A stretch of 64,000 nucleotides of DNA from Acidobacteriota bacterium (lineage in GTDB: Bacteria > Acidobacteriota > Vicinamibacteria > Vicinamibacterales > SCN-69-37). Under the pieces are notes generated by a model. It was not told the DNA's origin, searched no databases, and saw only the letters and a list, made by a program, of their open reading frames with translations. The DNA lies in contig CANIII010000014.1 in assembly GCA_947467605.1 (NCBI GenBank), positions 49,225 to 113,224 of the forward strand. The letters are read 5' to 3'. The position numbers and the translations under genes are program-made. Position 1 is the stretch's first letter. Each line of letters starts with the position of its first letter. Below are positions 45,345 through 53,728 of the stretch, in pieces.

Positions 45345-46286
45345 TCAGCGACGCACCGGGCCGGGACGCGTGATGAACTCTGCGACCGCGCTTACGAAGG
45401 CCTCGTGCGTGTCTTCGAGTTGCGCGCAGTGGTCGGCGATTGGCAGCACCACATAGCTACGAGTCGCTGAACCGACCGCCGAGAGAAATTCGCCGGCGGC
45501 CGCAGGCGAGGCGCCCGCATCGTTCGATCCATGAATCAGCATCACAGGCGCGAACAGTCGCTCGGCTTTCAGTTCGTTCCACTCGTGATCGTCTTTCCAT
45601 TCGGCGAAGATCGGGTCGCTCGCTAGCGCTGCCGCCACAAACGCTTTGATCACCGACGGCGGTGTCACTTGCGGCGTGACGAAATCACTCGCCGCGCCTT
45701 CCGCCGTGTTCCTGGTCTTCGGCGCCACCTTCGCAGGTGGCGGTGAGGGTGCCAGGTGATACTCGGTCTCAGGCGTGAAGCCGAAGAGCGTGACCGACGA
45801 GACTCGGGTTGGCGCACGCTGCGCGACCAATTGCGCCACGATGCCGCCATTGGACCAGCCGAGCAGCGCGGGACGTTCGAGGCCGGGATGCCTCGCGGCA
45901 ATCCACTTCAGCACTTCGATGACATCCGCGGCTGCGCGAGACGGCGTGTTGTAGCCGGATGGATCGCGCGGCGTCTCGCCGTACCCGCGCAGATCGATCG
46001 CGTACGCGGCGATGCCGCGATCTGAGAGCGACTGCATGACGGATCGCTTCAACCCTGATACCTGCAGATCGAAATCGGGCCGACTGCTCCACGTGCGGCC
46101 ATGAATCAGGAGGATGGCCGCTCGCGGCGCAGCGGGCACACGCGCCCACACCGCCATCGGATGGCCATCGGCCGGTACGGTGAATCGCTGCGGCGGCGTC
46201 GCAGCCTGAGGCGCCGACGCCGCCGAGCCAAGCGTCCAGACCATCATTATCAATAGGCTGAGCACGGCGCCAATTCTAGCGACCAC
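45345..46286 (-). CDS. Alpha/beta hydrolase, secreted
   Basis: 313 residues from a GTG at 46286 (overlapping the upstream gene by 11 nt), with a signal-type N-terminus (VARIGAVLSLLIMMVWTLGSAASA). Catalytic triad candidates: Ser in GWSNGG, Asp in LIHGSNDAG and His in PIADHCAQLED. The oxyanion HGRTWSS and DLRGYGETPRDPSGYN motifs are typical of lipase/esterase-like members. The substrate is unknown. It is the third gene of a probable operon with the TMEM175-like and methyltransferase genes. Confidence 0.82.
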   Translation of the reverse strand: MVARIGAVLSLLIMMVWTLGSAASAPQAATPPQRFTVPADGHPMAVWARVPAAPRAAILLIHGRTWSSRPDFDLQVSGLKRSVMQSLSDRGIAAYAIDLRGYGETPRDPSGYNTPSRAAADVIEVLKWIAARHPGLERPALLGWSNGGIVAQLVAQRAPTRVSSVTLFGFTPETEYHLAPSPPPAKVAPKTRNTAEGAASDFVTPQVTPPSVIKAFVAAALASDPIFAEWKDDHEWNELKAERLFAPVMLIHGSNDAGASPAAAGEFLSAVGSATRSYVVLPIADHCAQLEDTHEAFVSAVAEFITRPGPVRR

Positions 46287-46911
46287 TGGTTAATCCTCTG
46301 AAGGCAAAGACCACCACAAGCAGGAGACACAAACCAATACTCGCCGCAGACGACACAAACGCGAGGCCGAGCGCCACCAGATACGCGAGCGGTCCATGGC
46401 GATACTGTTGGCTCAATTCAGCGACCTCTTGCTCGCGATAACCCGGTGTCAGCAATCGACCACCGCGGGTCGCATGCTGCCAGAGTGCGGTATAGGCAAG
46501 CGCAATGAGGAGCGCCACACCCGAGTAGACGGCCGCCGCGACTTTCGATCCAGGACCGGTCATGTAGTGCGCGAGCAGTTCAGTCGGGAACGGCACGACC
46601 GTCACGCACAACAGCACCAATCCATTCCAAAACAGAAACGCATCGTCACTCTTGCGCACGATGGTGAAGATGCGGTGATGGTTCACCCACATGACGAGGA
46701 TGCTGACGAAGCTCAGCAAGAACGCGAGGTAGTGCGGACCGAGTTCCCTTAGCTTCTCCCATAGCAGCGCGTCCGGGTGCGCCACCTCACTGAGATTCAA
46801 TTCGGGCACTTTGAGCTCGAGGATCAGTAACGTGATCGCGATGGCAAAGACGCCGTCACTGAAGGCCTCGACGCGGCCGGTGGTCTTCTCGTCAATGCTC
46901 GTTCGATTCAT
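46276..46911 (-). CDS. TMEM175 / DUF1211 family potassium-channel-like membrane protein
   Basis: 211 residues from MNRTSIDEKTTGR. The family signature is FSDGVFAIAITLLILELKVPE in TM1, followed by five more helices including HYLAFLLSFVSILVMWVNHHRIF. Bacterial TMEM175 homologues form tetrameric K+ channels with one six-helix unit. The start overlaps the methyltransferase stop by 4 nt (ATGA). Confidence 0.85.
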   Translation of the reverse strand: MNRTSIDEKTTGRVEAFSDGVFAIAITLLILELKVPELNLSEVAHPDALLWEKLRELGPHYLAFLLSFVSILVMWVNHHRIFTIVRKSDDAFLFWNGLVLLCVTVVPFPTELLAHYMTGPGSKVAAAVYSGVALLIALAYTALWQHATRGGRLLTPGYREQEVAELSQQYRHGPLAYLVALGLAFVSSAASIGLCLLLVVVFAFRGLTSGR

Positions 46912-47654
46912 ACACGCCCCACGAGCAGGTAGACCGGCCAGCGCACCTCGCGCACCTCGTCGGCGTTCGGCCACAGGGTCGCGACGTCTGCGGCCAACGC
47001 CGGCAGCGGATCGACACATTCCACATCACGACAGCGCGCGACCGCGGACCAACTGCTGATGTAGCCGAGCAGGCCGTCGCGCGTCCACTGCGCGGTCATC
47101 TGGAACGACGGCGTCGCAATGCGCTCGAACAGAAATGGCAGCGTCTCATATCTCGCGTCCACCAGTTCCCGGCCCGGCGGCCAATAGGGTTCCACGCGTC
47201 CGTATTGAAACTCATGCAGGCAATCGTTGAGAAGTGCCGAATCCGTTTCGACAGCGACGTAGCACCACATCGCGATCACGCCGCGCGGGCGCAGCACGCG
47301 CCGCACCTCGGCATAGAACGCCGGCAAATCGAACCAATGGGCGGCCTGCGCCACGGTCACCAGATCGCAACTGTGATCAGGCAACCCGGATGCCGACGAC
47401 GACGCCACGGCGTAGTCGACCCGATCGAGAGGCGATGCGTTGGCGATCTGCTGCGCACTGGCGTCAGTCGCGTACACGCGATCAAACGAACTGGCGAGCA
47501 GCGTCGCAGCCTGCCCCGATCCGGTCCCGCAATCCCAGACCAGCTGTCGACCTGCCGACGCTGAGGCGAGAAATTCAATCAGCGCTCGAGGATACGTCGG
47601 CCGATAGTCGGCGTATGCCCGCGACTGCCGGGAAAAGTGGTCGTTAAAGGGCAT
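46908..47654 (-). CDS. Class I SAM-dependent methyltransferase (type 11)
   Basis: 248 residues, cytoplasmic. Motif I LVWDCGTGSGQAATLLAS, motif post-I VYATDAS, and CDLVTVAQAAHWFDLPAFYAEVRRVLRPRGVIAMW match small-molecule methyltransferases of the UbiE/type 11 group. The substrate is unknown. It is the first gene of a minus-strand run with the TMEM175-like and hydrolase genes. Its start codon is embedded in an inverted repeat (47653-47665). Confidence 0.85.
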   Translation of the reverse strand: MPFNDHFSRQSRAYADYRPTYPRALIEFLASASAGRQLVWDCGTGSGQAATLLASSFDRVYATDASAQQIANASPLDRVDYAVASSSASGLPDHSCDLVTVAQAAHWFDLPAFYAEVRRVLRPRGVIAMWCYVAVETDSALLNDCLHEFQYGRVEPYWPPGRELVDARYETLPFLFERIATPSFQMTAQWTRDGLLGYISSWSAVARCRDVECVDPLPALAADVATLWPNADEVREVRWPVYLLVGRV

Positions 47655-47665
47655 GTACGGTACAT
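47653..47665. promoter_or_regulatory. 13-bp inverted repeat over the start codon of the methyltransferase gene
   Basis: ATGTAC-G-GTACAT is a perfect inverted repeat with a single central base, lying across the minus-strand ATG (47652-47654) and in the 71-nt gap before the divergent GGDEF gene. It could be an operator for either gene, or chance. Confidence 0.3.
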
Positions 47666-47725
47666 AATGGCAGAACCAAATAGACGCAATCCACGCCTCC
47701 CCAGCGTTCGTAGTCTTGGCGGTTC

Positions 47726-48412
47726 ATGGATCCTTTTCAGGTCTACCTGATTTACAGCTCGCTGGCCCTTGCCGTGCTCGTGGCCATCTTCGCTGCGTAT
47801 CGATACCGCATGCGTCGGATGCGCACGCTGGCCGATCGCCTGCAGTCGCTCGTCGAAGAGCGCACGGCGACGCTCGAACGTCTGAATCAGGAACTGCAGC
47901 GCCTCACGGCCACAGACGGCCTCACGAGCGTCGCCAATCGGCGCCGATTCGATGAAGCCCTCGACCAGGAATGGCGCCGCGCGATCCGCGCCAACACCCC
48001 CCTCGCCTGCGTGATGATCGACATCGATCATTTCAAAGCCTTCAACGATCGCTACGGTCATTTGCAGGGCGATGCCTGCCTCCGCCAGATTGCGCAGGCG
48101 CTCGTCGGCACCCCCCGTCGCGCCGGCGACATCGTCGCGCGCTACGGCGGCGAAGAGTTTGCGGTGGTCCTGCCGGCCACCTCCGGCGCGAACGCGCGCT
48201 TGGTCGCCGAGCAGTTGCGCACCGACGTCGCTTCGCTGCGCATTCCGCACGACGCATCAACGACGGGTCCGCACGTGACGATCAGCCTCGGCGTCGCCTC
48301 GGTGGTTCCCAAGCAGGGTGTCGCGCCGGCCACACTCGTTGCGGCCGCCGATCGCGCGTTGTATCAGGCCAAGCGCAGCGGACGCAATTGCGTGGAGTTA
48401 TCGACGATATAA
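47726..48412 (+). CDS. GGDEF diguanylate cyclase, membrane-anchored
   Basis: 228 residues. One membrane helix (about 7-26) is followed by a coiled-coil linker (33-60) and a complete GGDEF domain with DGLTSVANRR, MIDIDHFKAFNDRYGHLQGD and active site GGEEF at 141-145. An inhibitory I-site RxxD (RAGD, 132-135) is five residues before it, so c-di-GMP feedback is expected. There is no recognisable sensor domain. It makes c-di-GMP from two GTP. The next gene starts 10 nt later. Confidence 0.93.
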   Translation: MDPFQVYLIYSSLALAVLVAIFAAYRYRMRRMRTLADRLQSLVEERTATLERLNQELQRLTATDGLTSVANRRRFDEALDQEWRRAIRANTPLACVMIDIDHFKAFNDRYGHLQGDACLRQIAQALVGTPRRAGDIVARYGGEEFAVVLPATSGANARLVAEQLRTDVASLRIPHDASTTGPHVTISLGVASVVPKQGVAPATLVAAADRALYQAKRSGRNCVELSTI

Positions 48413-48422
48413 TTTAGGCACT

Positions 48423-49190
48423 ATGGATTCGTGGCGTTCAGCCCTCGTCAATCACAACGAAACCGACATCTGGATGCGTGGCTACGAAATCGGCGCGCTA
48501 ATGAAGCGCGCGTCGTTCCCCGCCGTCGTCTTTTTGTTGCACCGTGGCGAACTGCCGACGCCGGGTGAAGAGAAACTGCTAAACGCCATCCTCATTGCGT
48601 CGGCCGACCACAACTCCGGCGCGCCATCTGTGGCAACCGCGCGGCTGGTCGCGTCGGGCAACCGTCAGTCGCTCTCCGCCGCCGTCGGCGCGGGCATGCT
48701 GGCCATCGGCAACGAACACGGTGGCGCGGGCGAGCAATGCATGGAGATGATCGGTCGTGTCGCGAAAGCGGCGCGTGATGAAGGCATCTCGATCGAGCAA
48801 GCCGCCATCAACGCCGTCGCCGCGGCACGCGCAAGCGGCAAGCGCCTGCCGGGCTTCGGTCATCGCCGACACACGACGGATCCGCGCGTGGCGGTGATGT
48901 TCGACATGGCGCGCGAAGTGGGTGTGGCCGGTGACGGTGTCGCGACGATCACGGCGATTGAACAGGCACTGGCCGCTGCGGTGAAGGCCCTGCCGACCAA
49001 CGTGGATGGTGCACTGGCGGCCCTGCTCTACGACATGGGCTTCCCGCCATCGGCGGGCAAACTGCTCTTCATGGTGGGACGTGTGGCGGGACTGACCGCC
49101 GAAGTCGCCGAGGAACACGCGCGCGAAAAACCCATGCGCATCAAATTCCCGGTCGTCTACGACGGAGTACCACCAAGAGAACTACCGTAG
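48423..49190 (+). CDS. Citryl-CoA lyase / citrate-synthase-like protein, small form
   Basis: 255 residues, much shorter than citrate synthase (about 400), equal to its catalytic core. Conserved segments: RGYEIGALMKRASFPAVVFLLHRGELP, ADHNSGAPSVATARLVASG, GNEHGGAGEQCMEMI and GKRLPGFGHRRHTTDPR (His147 and His150, the citrate-synthase HxxH-DPR motif). It is in the citryl-CoA-lyase-like branch, which splits or condenses acyl-CoA with a 2-oxoacid or analogue. The actual partner is not known. No citryl-CoA synthetase is present here. Confidence 0.85.
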   Translation: MDSWRSALVNHNETDIWMRGYEIGALMKRASFPAVVFLLHRGELPTPGEEKLLNAILIASADHNSGAPSVATARLVASGNRQSLSAAVGAGMLAIGNEHGGAGEQCMEMIGRVAKAARDEGISIEQAAINAVAAARASGKRLPGFGHRRHTTDPRVAVMFDMAREVGVAGDGVATITAIEQALAAAVKALPTNVDGALAALLYDMGFPPSAGKLLFMVGRVAGLTAEVAEEHAREKPMRIKFPVVYDGVPPRELP

Positions 49191-49204
49191 AGAACGTAAA
49201 GGAC

Positions 49205-49250
49205 GTGAAGACAGATCTTCACAGAGCTCTTTGAAAGACTGTCTTCACGC
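49205..49250. terminator. Long stem-loop between the citryl-CoA-lyase-like gene and the ThuA-like gene
   Basis: CGTGAAGACAG (49205-49215) pairs with CTGTCTTCACG (49240-49250) across a 24-nt loop that contains AGAGCTCT. Flanking bases (CGTAAAG / CTTTACG) extend it imperfectly. It sits between convergent genes and probably ends both transcripts, although no strong T-run follows. Confidence 0.5.
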
Positions 49251-49282
49251 CCTTCACGATCTTTACGGTTAGATTGGCCTTC

Positions 49283-50215
49283 CTACTTCTTCATAGGGTG
49301 CGGCATGGGCGTCGCATCCGTCAGGCCCAACGACCACTTGATGGCTTCGAAGTACATCTGCTGCACGTCGCGGATGTCCCACGTGCGCGCGTCGTGTGCA
49401 AACGAGCCGAAGAACACGCGGCCCTTGCCGTACATCTTGGCCCACGCGAGCGGGTAGTCATTGTCCGGGTTGTGGAGGCTGGCGTTCGGGCCGGACTTCG
49501 ACAGATCGAGGCGCAGCAGCACGTCGATCTTCGCGCGCGAGTATTCCTTCGGCTGGTAGTACTCGTCGCTGAACTCGAACGACGCCGGGAAGTGCTTCGT
49601 CGCCGGGAAGTTCGGGTTCTCATTCACGATCGTGCCCGGTCCGCTGATCGGATGACCATCGAAACGCGCGCCGAGCAGTTCGCCGAACTCTGGCCACGAC
49701 TCAAGCGACGTGAGCGCCACGTGCGCGGCCACGAATCCCTTGCCGTCGTCCTTGACGAAGGACAACAAGTCCGCCTTCTGCTTGTCGTCGATCGGCACAT
49801 CGCGATGACCCATGTAGAAGATCGCGTCGGCCATATTGAGATTCGGCCCACCGCTCGCGGGTGTGCCGTCGGACTTCAGTGGCGCCTTCGACACAATGTT
49901 CGAGTCGGTGCGGATAAACGTGTCCCAGAGACCCGACTCGTAACCGAGCCGCTCAATGATGGCGAGCGCGTGCGAAACGGAGTCATGCTGGGCGATGCCG
50001 TTGCGGGTATCCGCCCACGCAAGCACGACCTTGCGGGTGCGCGCGCCGCGGCCGCCACCCTGACGACCTCCGCCCTGACGTCCGGCGGGCGGCGCCTGAC
50101 CTGCGGCCTGTCCCTGCTGAGCACCGGCAGGTGGCGGGGGCGGTTGCTGCGCCATCAGCCACACGCTGGAGGCCGCGACGACGAGGGCTACGGTAGTGAG
50201 TCGAAGAGTACGCAT
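49283..50215 (-). CDS. ThuA-like domain protein, secreted (paralogue 1)
   Basis: 310 residues from MRTLRLTTVALVVAASSVWLMAQ. A Pro/Gln/Gly/Arg tract follows (about 22-55), then a ThuA-type glutamine-amidotransferase-like domain (VVLAWADTRNGIAQHDSVSHALAIIERLGYESGLWDTFIRTDSN, DAIFYMGHRDVPID, LLSFVKDDGKGFVAAHVA, KMYGKGRVFFGSFAHDARTWDIRDVQQMYFEAIKWSLG). ThuA-like domains are linked to sugar utilisation but have no proven activity. It is preceded by the shared 23-bp element at 50255-50277. Confidence 0.85.
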   Translation of the reverse strand: MRTLRLTTVALVVAASSVWLMAQQPPPPPAGAQQGQAAGQAPPAGRQGGGRQGGGRGARTRKVVLAWADTRNGIAQHDSVSHALAIIERLGYESGLWDTFIRTDSNIVSKAPLKSDGTPASGGPNLNMADAIFYMGHRDVPIDDKQKADLLSFVKDDGKGFVAAHVALTSLESWPEFGELLGARFDGHPISGPGTIVNENPNFPATKHFPASFEFSDEYYQPKEYSRAKIDVLLRLDLSKSGPNASLHNPDNDYPLAWAKMYGKGRVFFGSFAHDARTWDIRDVQQMYFEAIKWSLGLTDATPMPHPMKK

Positions 50216-50254
50216 GAACGGGGAGTGTGCCACCGAGGGAGGGGCAGACCTACC

Positions 50255-50277
50255 CTGTAACCGTGCTGCTACCGTTA
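50255..50277 (-). promoter_or_regulatory. Shared 23-bp element, copy B, upstream of the ThuA-like gene
   Basis: On the minus strand it reads TAACGGTA, five bases, then ACGGTTACAG, so it is a direct repeat of ACGGTW with an 11-bp period. It matches copy A at 52244-52266 at 18 of 23 positions. It ends about 39 nt before the ThuA-like start, a distance almost equal to that of copy A from its gene. Confidence 0.5.
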
Positions 50278-50286
50278 AATAGAGGA

Positions 50287-52206
50287 TCAGCGCAGCCGAG
50301 CCAGGTTTTCTAGGGCGGGAGCGTACCCCGGCTGGAGTTCCAGGGCTCGGCGCAGGTGTGCGCGGGCTTCATCCTTGCGACCCAGCGCACCAAGGACGCC
50401 GCCAAGGTCGCTCTCGGCTGCGGCCGACTCCGGCGCCAGCGCGGCCGCGCGGGTCAGGTGCGGCAACGCCTCGGCAAATCGCCCGTGCGAAAAGAACAGC
50501 AGGCCCAGATTCGCGTGCGCCGCACCGAAGTCGGTGTTGATCGCCAGCGCCCGTTCATACTCTGCCGCAGCGTCGGCGGGGCGCCCGGCGGCGTTGAGCG
50601 CAGTGCCCAGATTCACGTGATAGCGCTCGTCACGCGGCGAGAGCGCGGTCGCCTTTTGCAGGTGCAGGAGGCCCTCGTTGACGCGCCCCAGTGCGACCAA
50701 CGCGCCACCGAGATAGTTACGCGAGGGCGCGAAGTTCGGATTCAGCTGCACGGCCACCGTCAGTGGTCCAATCGCGTCGGCATACCGGCCCGCATCAACG
50801 TAGCTGCCGCCGAGCAACACTTGCCCTTCCGCGTTGCCGGCATTTCGTCGTACCTGCGCCTGCCCCGCCTCGATGTTCTGCGCGGTCTCGCGCACGTCGA
50901 AGAGCTGCACGAGCCGGTCGCCTTCCGTCTTGGTGGCTGTCAGCAACTGCAATCCGAGGCTCGCCATTTCATCGATCGAGCGCGGGCCGTAGTACACGGG
51001 CTGCGGCGGGCGTTGCGGATTCGCGGTGTTCTTCTCGGAATTGTCGAATGTGTATTTCATGGCAATCGACGTGCCCTTCGGCAAACGCACGGGCGTCGAG
51101 TAGCGATAGTCCTGCTGCCAGCGGAAATTCCACTGCGGCAGCGTCAAGAGCGACTGCGCCTGCCCCCCGGGCATCGTCGCCGTGACGGTCATGGTCTTTC
51201 CGAGAAAGTGGGCGTGAGGGTAGATGCTGAGCAACTCGACGTCGACCGGCACGACGAACGTGTCACTGACCACGTAGTCGTTCTGTCCAGCAGGAATCTC
51301 GATGGCCTTCGATCCCATCTTCACAAACACTGGCGTGCGTGTCGGCACGACATCCGTGAAAAACAGCGCGACGGTCGGCTGCACGTTTGCCGCAGTCTTG
51401 CCGGGCACGAGGTGCAGTTCGATGACCAGGTCACTGCCCCGCTCGATGCGCCACGGCAAGCCGTCGGGTGACAGGATCGGGCCGCGGCCGGGCGTCCAGC
51501 CGATGAAGTGGCCGTCGGGATCTTGCACTTCCGGTGAGCCCATGCCCTCAAAGCCCGCCTGCCCATCCTCGCCGTCACGCTGGCGAGACGACGAGGTGCG
51601 ATCGACGCGAATCACGGCGTGGTGGATCGGTGCGCCGCCGGTGCGAAACTCCACCGCGCGCACGAACTTCGTGCCGATCACCGGCACGCGCATGACGATG
51701 TTGCGGGTCACGTCGCGGGGACCTGGCGTGAGCACGAACGGCCGCGGCAGGGTGGCGATCGCATCAGGCTCGCCCAGTTGCCAGCCGGTCGCAAACGTGG
51801 GCGCCGGCGGCAGGTCGGCGGTGTTGCCGAGCGGCGCGCCGGCCCGATGCCAGCGCTGGATGATGTCGATCTCGGCGTCGCTCAACCGACGCACGCCTGT
51901 GAATTCCGGCGCGTTTGGCGCCGGCAGCCACGGCGGCATCACGCGGGCCTTGGTTTCAATGGCGATCGACTCGGACCAACGCGCCGCGTCGGCATACTCA
52001 AGGAGAGGGAACGGCGCGAGCTCGCCGGCCCGATGGCACGGCGCGCACTTGGCGAAGAGAATCGGTGCCACATCCCTGGCGTAGGTGGGCGCCGCGGCCA
52101 TGTCGACCGGCGGCGTGGCGCGGCCACACCCGGCGATGCCAACGAGGGCCACCAGCATTAGGCTCATGACCGCGGACGCGACACTGCGAAGCATGGACGG
52201 AGGCAT
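50287..52206 (-). CDS. Cytochrome c / copper type II monooxygenase-like protein with TPR repeats
   Basis: 639 residues from MPPSMLRSVAS, with signal or lipoprotein end IAGCGR. Near residues 40-70 there is a c-type heme site (ILFAKCAPCHRAGELAP). The middle has copper-monooxygenase-like His motifs: GGAPIHHAVIRVD, VIELHLVPG and LLSIYPHAHFLGKTM. The last 200 or so residues are TPR units (AHANLGLLFFSHGRFAEALPHLTRAAALAP). The family resembles ascorbate-dependent type II copper monooxygenases. Fusion of heme c, copper centre and TPR in one protein suggests a periplasmic redox enzyme with an interaction module. Start alternatives are 52194 and 52242. Confidence 0.78.
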   Translation of the reverse strand: MPPSMLRSVASAVMSLMLVALVGIAGCGRATPPVDMAAAPTYARDVAPILFAKCAPCHRAGELAPFPLLEYADAARWSESIAIETKARVMPPWLPAPNAPEFTGVRRLSDAEIDIIQRWHRAGAPLGNTADLPPAPTFATGWQLGEPDAIATLPRPFVLTPGPRDVTRNIVMRVPVIGTKFVRAVEFRTGGAPIHHAVIRVDRTSSSRQRDGEDGQAGFEGMGSPEVQDPDGHFIGWTPGRGPILSPDGLPWRIERGSDLVIELHLVPGKTAANVQPTVALFFTDVVPTRTPVFVKMGSKAIEIPAGQNDYVVSDTFVVPVDVELLSIYPHAHFLGKTMTVTATMPGGQAQSLLTLPQWNFRWQQDYRYSTPVRLPKGTSIAMKYTFDNSEKNTANPQRPPQPVYYGPRSIDEMASLGLQLLTATKTEGDRLVQLFDVRETAQNIEAGQAQVRRNAGNAEGQVLLGGSYVDAGRYADAIGPLTVAVQLNPNFAPSRNYLGGALVALGRVNEGLLHLQKATALSPRDERYHVNLGTALNAAGRPADAAAEYERALAINTDFGAAHANLGLLFFSHGRFAEALPHLTRAAALAPESAAAESDLGGVLGALGRKDEARAHLRRALELQPGYAPALENLARLR

Positions 52207-52243
52207 TATGCTTCTCGAAAACGTTGAATGTTGGGTCTCCAAG

Positions 52244-52266
52244 TAACGGTATCGCTACGGTAACAG
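52244..52266 (+). promoter_or_regulatory. Shared 23-bp element, copy A, upstream of the aldehyde dehydrogenase gene
   Basis: Reads TAACGGTA, five bases, then ACGGTAACAG on the plus strand; the ACGGTA half-sites repeat in direct orientation with 11-bp spacing. It ends 41 nt before the ATG at 52308, in the 101-nt gap that also serves the divergent copper-protein gene. A sigma-70-like GATAAT lies at 52291-52296. Confidence 0.5.
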
Positions 52267-52307
52267 CTAAATACGGCCCTCTGGACCGGTGATAATCCTC
52301 GCCGCTG

Positions 52308-53708
52308 ATGGCACGAGACATAACCGTAGAAGAAACCCGTCATGTAGAGCAGCTGGTCGCACAGGCACGCGCGGCCATGCGCGCTGTGGAATCGTACGAT
52401 CAGGCCACAGTCGACCGCATTATTCGCGCCGTCGCCTGGGCGGGTGGCAACGAACCGACCGCAATCAAGCTCGCCAACATGAGCGTGGACGAAAGCGGTA
52501 TGGGCGGACGCGAGCCTACGCGACGCGGCAAAGTGCTCGGCATCCTCCGCGATGCCCTGCGCCAGAAGAGCATGGGTGTCATCGAGCACGACGAGAAGCT
52601 CGGCATCACGAAATACGCGAAGCCGGCCGGCGTCATCGCCGGTTTGGTGCCGGTCACCAGCCCCTACGTCACGCCGATCGGCATGGCGATCTACGCGCTC
52701 AAGTGCAAAGACGCCGTGATCTTCTCGCCGCATCCCGGCAGCAAGAACACGACGAAAGAAACCGTGCGCGTGATGCGCGCGGCGCTCACCAAGCTGGGCG
52801 TCCCGGCGGATTTGTTGCAGTGCGTTGAGGCCCCGAGCATTCCGATCGCCAACCTGCTGATGCAGTCGTGTGATCTGACGATGGCCACGGGCGGTCCGGC
52901 CATGGTCAAGTCGGCGTACAGCTCCGGCAAGCCCGCCTACGGCGTCGGCGCGGGTAACGCGACGATGGTCATTGACGAAACGGCGGACGTCGCCGAAGCG
53001 GCGCGCAACTCGCGCATCAGCAAGACGAATGACAACGGCTCGGGCTGCTCGGCCGACGGCAACCTCGTCGTCGATGAATCGATCTATGACGCCTTCCTCG
53101 CGACGTTTCAGAAAGAGGGCGGCTATCTGGTGCAGGGCGAAGAAAAAGAGCGCCTGCGCAACGTCTACTGGGATGCGGAGGGTCGTCGCACGGCGAACAC
53201 CATCGCGCGTCCGGCTGCCGCCGTCGCGAAGCTCGCAAACATCGCGCTACCCGAAGGCAAGACCTTCCTGATCGTCGAAGACGACCGGATCGGCAAAGCG
53301 CATCCCTTCTCGACCGAGAAACTCGGCATCGTCATCACGCTATTCCGCGCGAAGGGTTTTGATGACGCGTTGGACAAGGTGCGACAGATTTTCGAAACGG
53401 GCGGCCGCGGCCACTCGTGCGGCATCTACTCGTTCAACGATGACCACATCAACCAGCTGGCGCTGATGGCGCCGGTCAGCCGCATCATGGTGCGGCAGAT
53501 TCAGAGCCGCGCCAACGCCGGCACGTTTACCAACGGCATGCCGATGACGTCGAGCATGGGCTGTGGCGTGTGGGGTGGCAACATCACCAACGAGAACGTG
53601 TCGTTGAAGCACTACATGAATGTGACGTGGGTCAGCCGGCCCATTCCCGAAGACCGGCCGTCAGACGAAGAGTTGTTCGGGGAATTCTTTAATACCGAGA
53701 TCTTCTGA
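52308..53708 (+). CDS. CoA-acylating aldehyde dehydrogenase family (sulfoacetaldehyde/acetaldehyde dehydrogenase-like)
   Basis: 466 residues. ALDH-superfamily protein of the CoA-acylating branch: PAGVIAGLVPVTSPYVTPIGMAIYALKCKDAVIFSPHPGS, then TMATGGPAMVKSAYSSGKPAYGVGAGN, and the catalytic Cys247 in NDNGSGCSADGNLVV. The close end MPMTSSMGCGVWGGNITNENVSLKHYMNVTWVSRPI resembles sulfoacetaldehyde dehydrogenase (SauS-like) proteins. It turns an aldehyde plus CoA and NAD(P) into an acyl-CoA. The ThDP enzyme gene follows by 20 nt and is probably a functional partner. The substrate aldehyde is unproven. Confidence 0.78.
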   Translation: MARDITVEETRHVEQLVAQARAAMRAVESYDQATVDRIIRAVAWAGGNEPTAIKLANMSVDESGMGGREPTRRGKVLGILRDALRQKSMGVIEHDEKLGITKYAKPAGVIAGLVPVTSPYVTPIGMAIYALKCKDAVIFSPHPGSKNTTKETVRVMRAALTKLGVPADLLQCVEAPSIPIANLLMQSCDLTMATGGPAMVKSAYSSGKPAYGVGAGNATMVIDETADVAEAARNSRISKTNDNGSGCSADGNLVVDESIYDAFLATFQKEGGYLVQGEEKERLRNVYWDAEGRRTANTIARPAAAVAKLANIALPEGKTFLIVEDDRIGKAHPFSTEKLGIVITLFRAKGFDDALDKVRQIFETGGRGHSCGIYSFNDDHINQLALMAPVSRIMVRQIQSRANAGTFTNGMPMTSSMGCGVWGGNITNENVSLKHYMNVTWVSRPIPEDRPSDEELFGEFFNTEIF

Positions 53709-53728
53709 GTTCGACAGAGGCATCAGCT

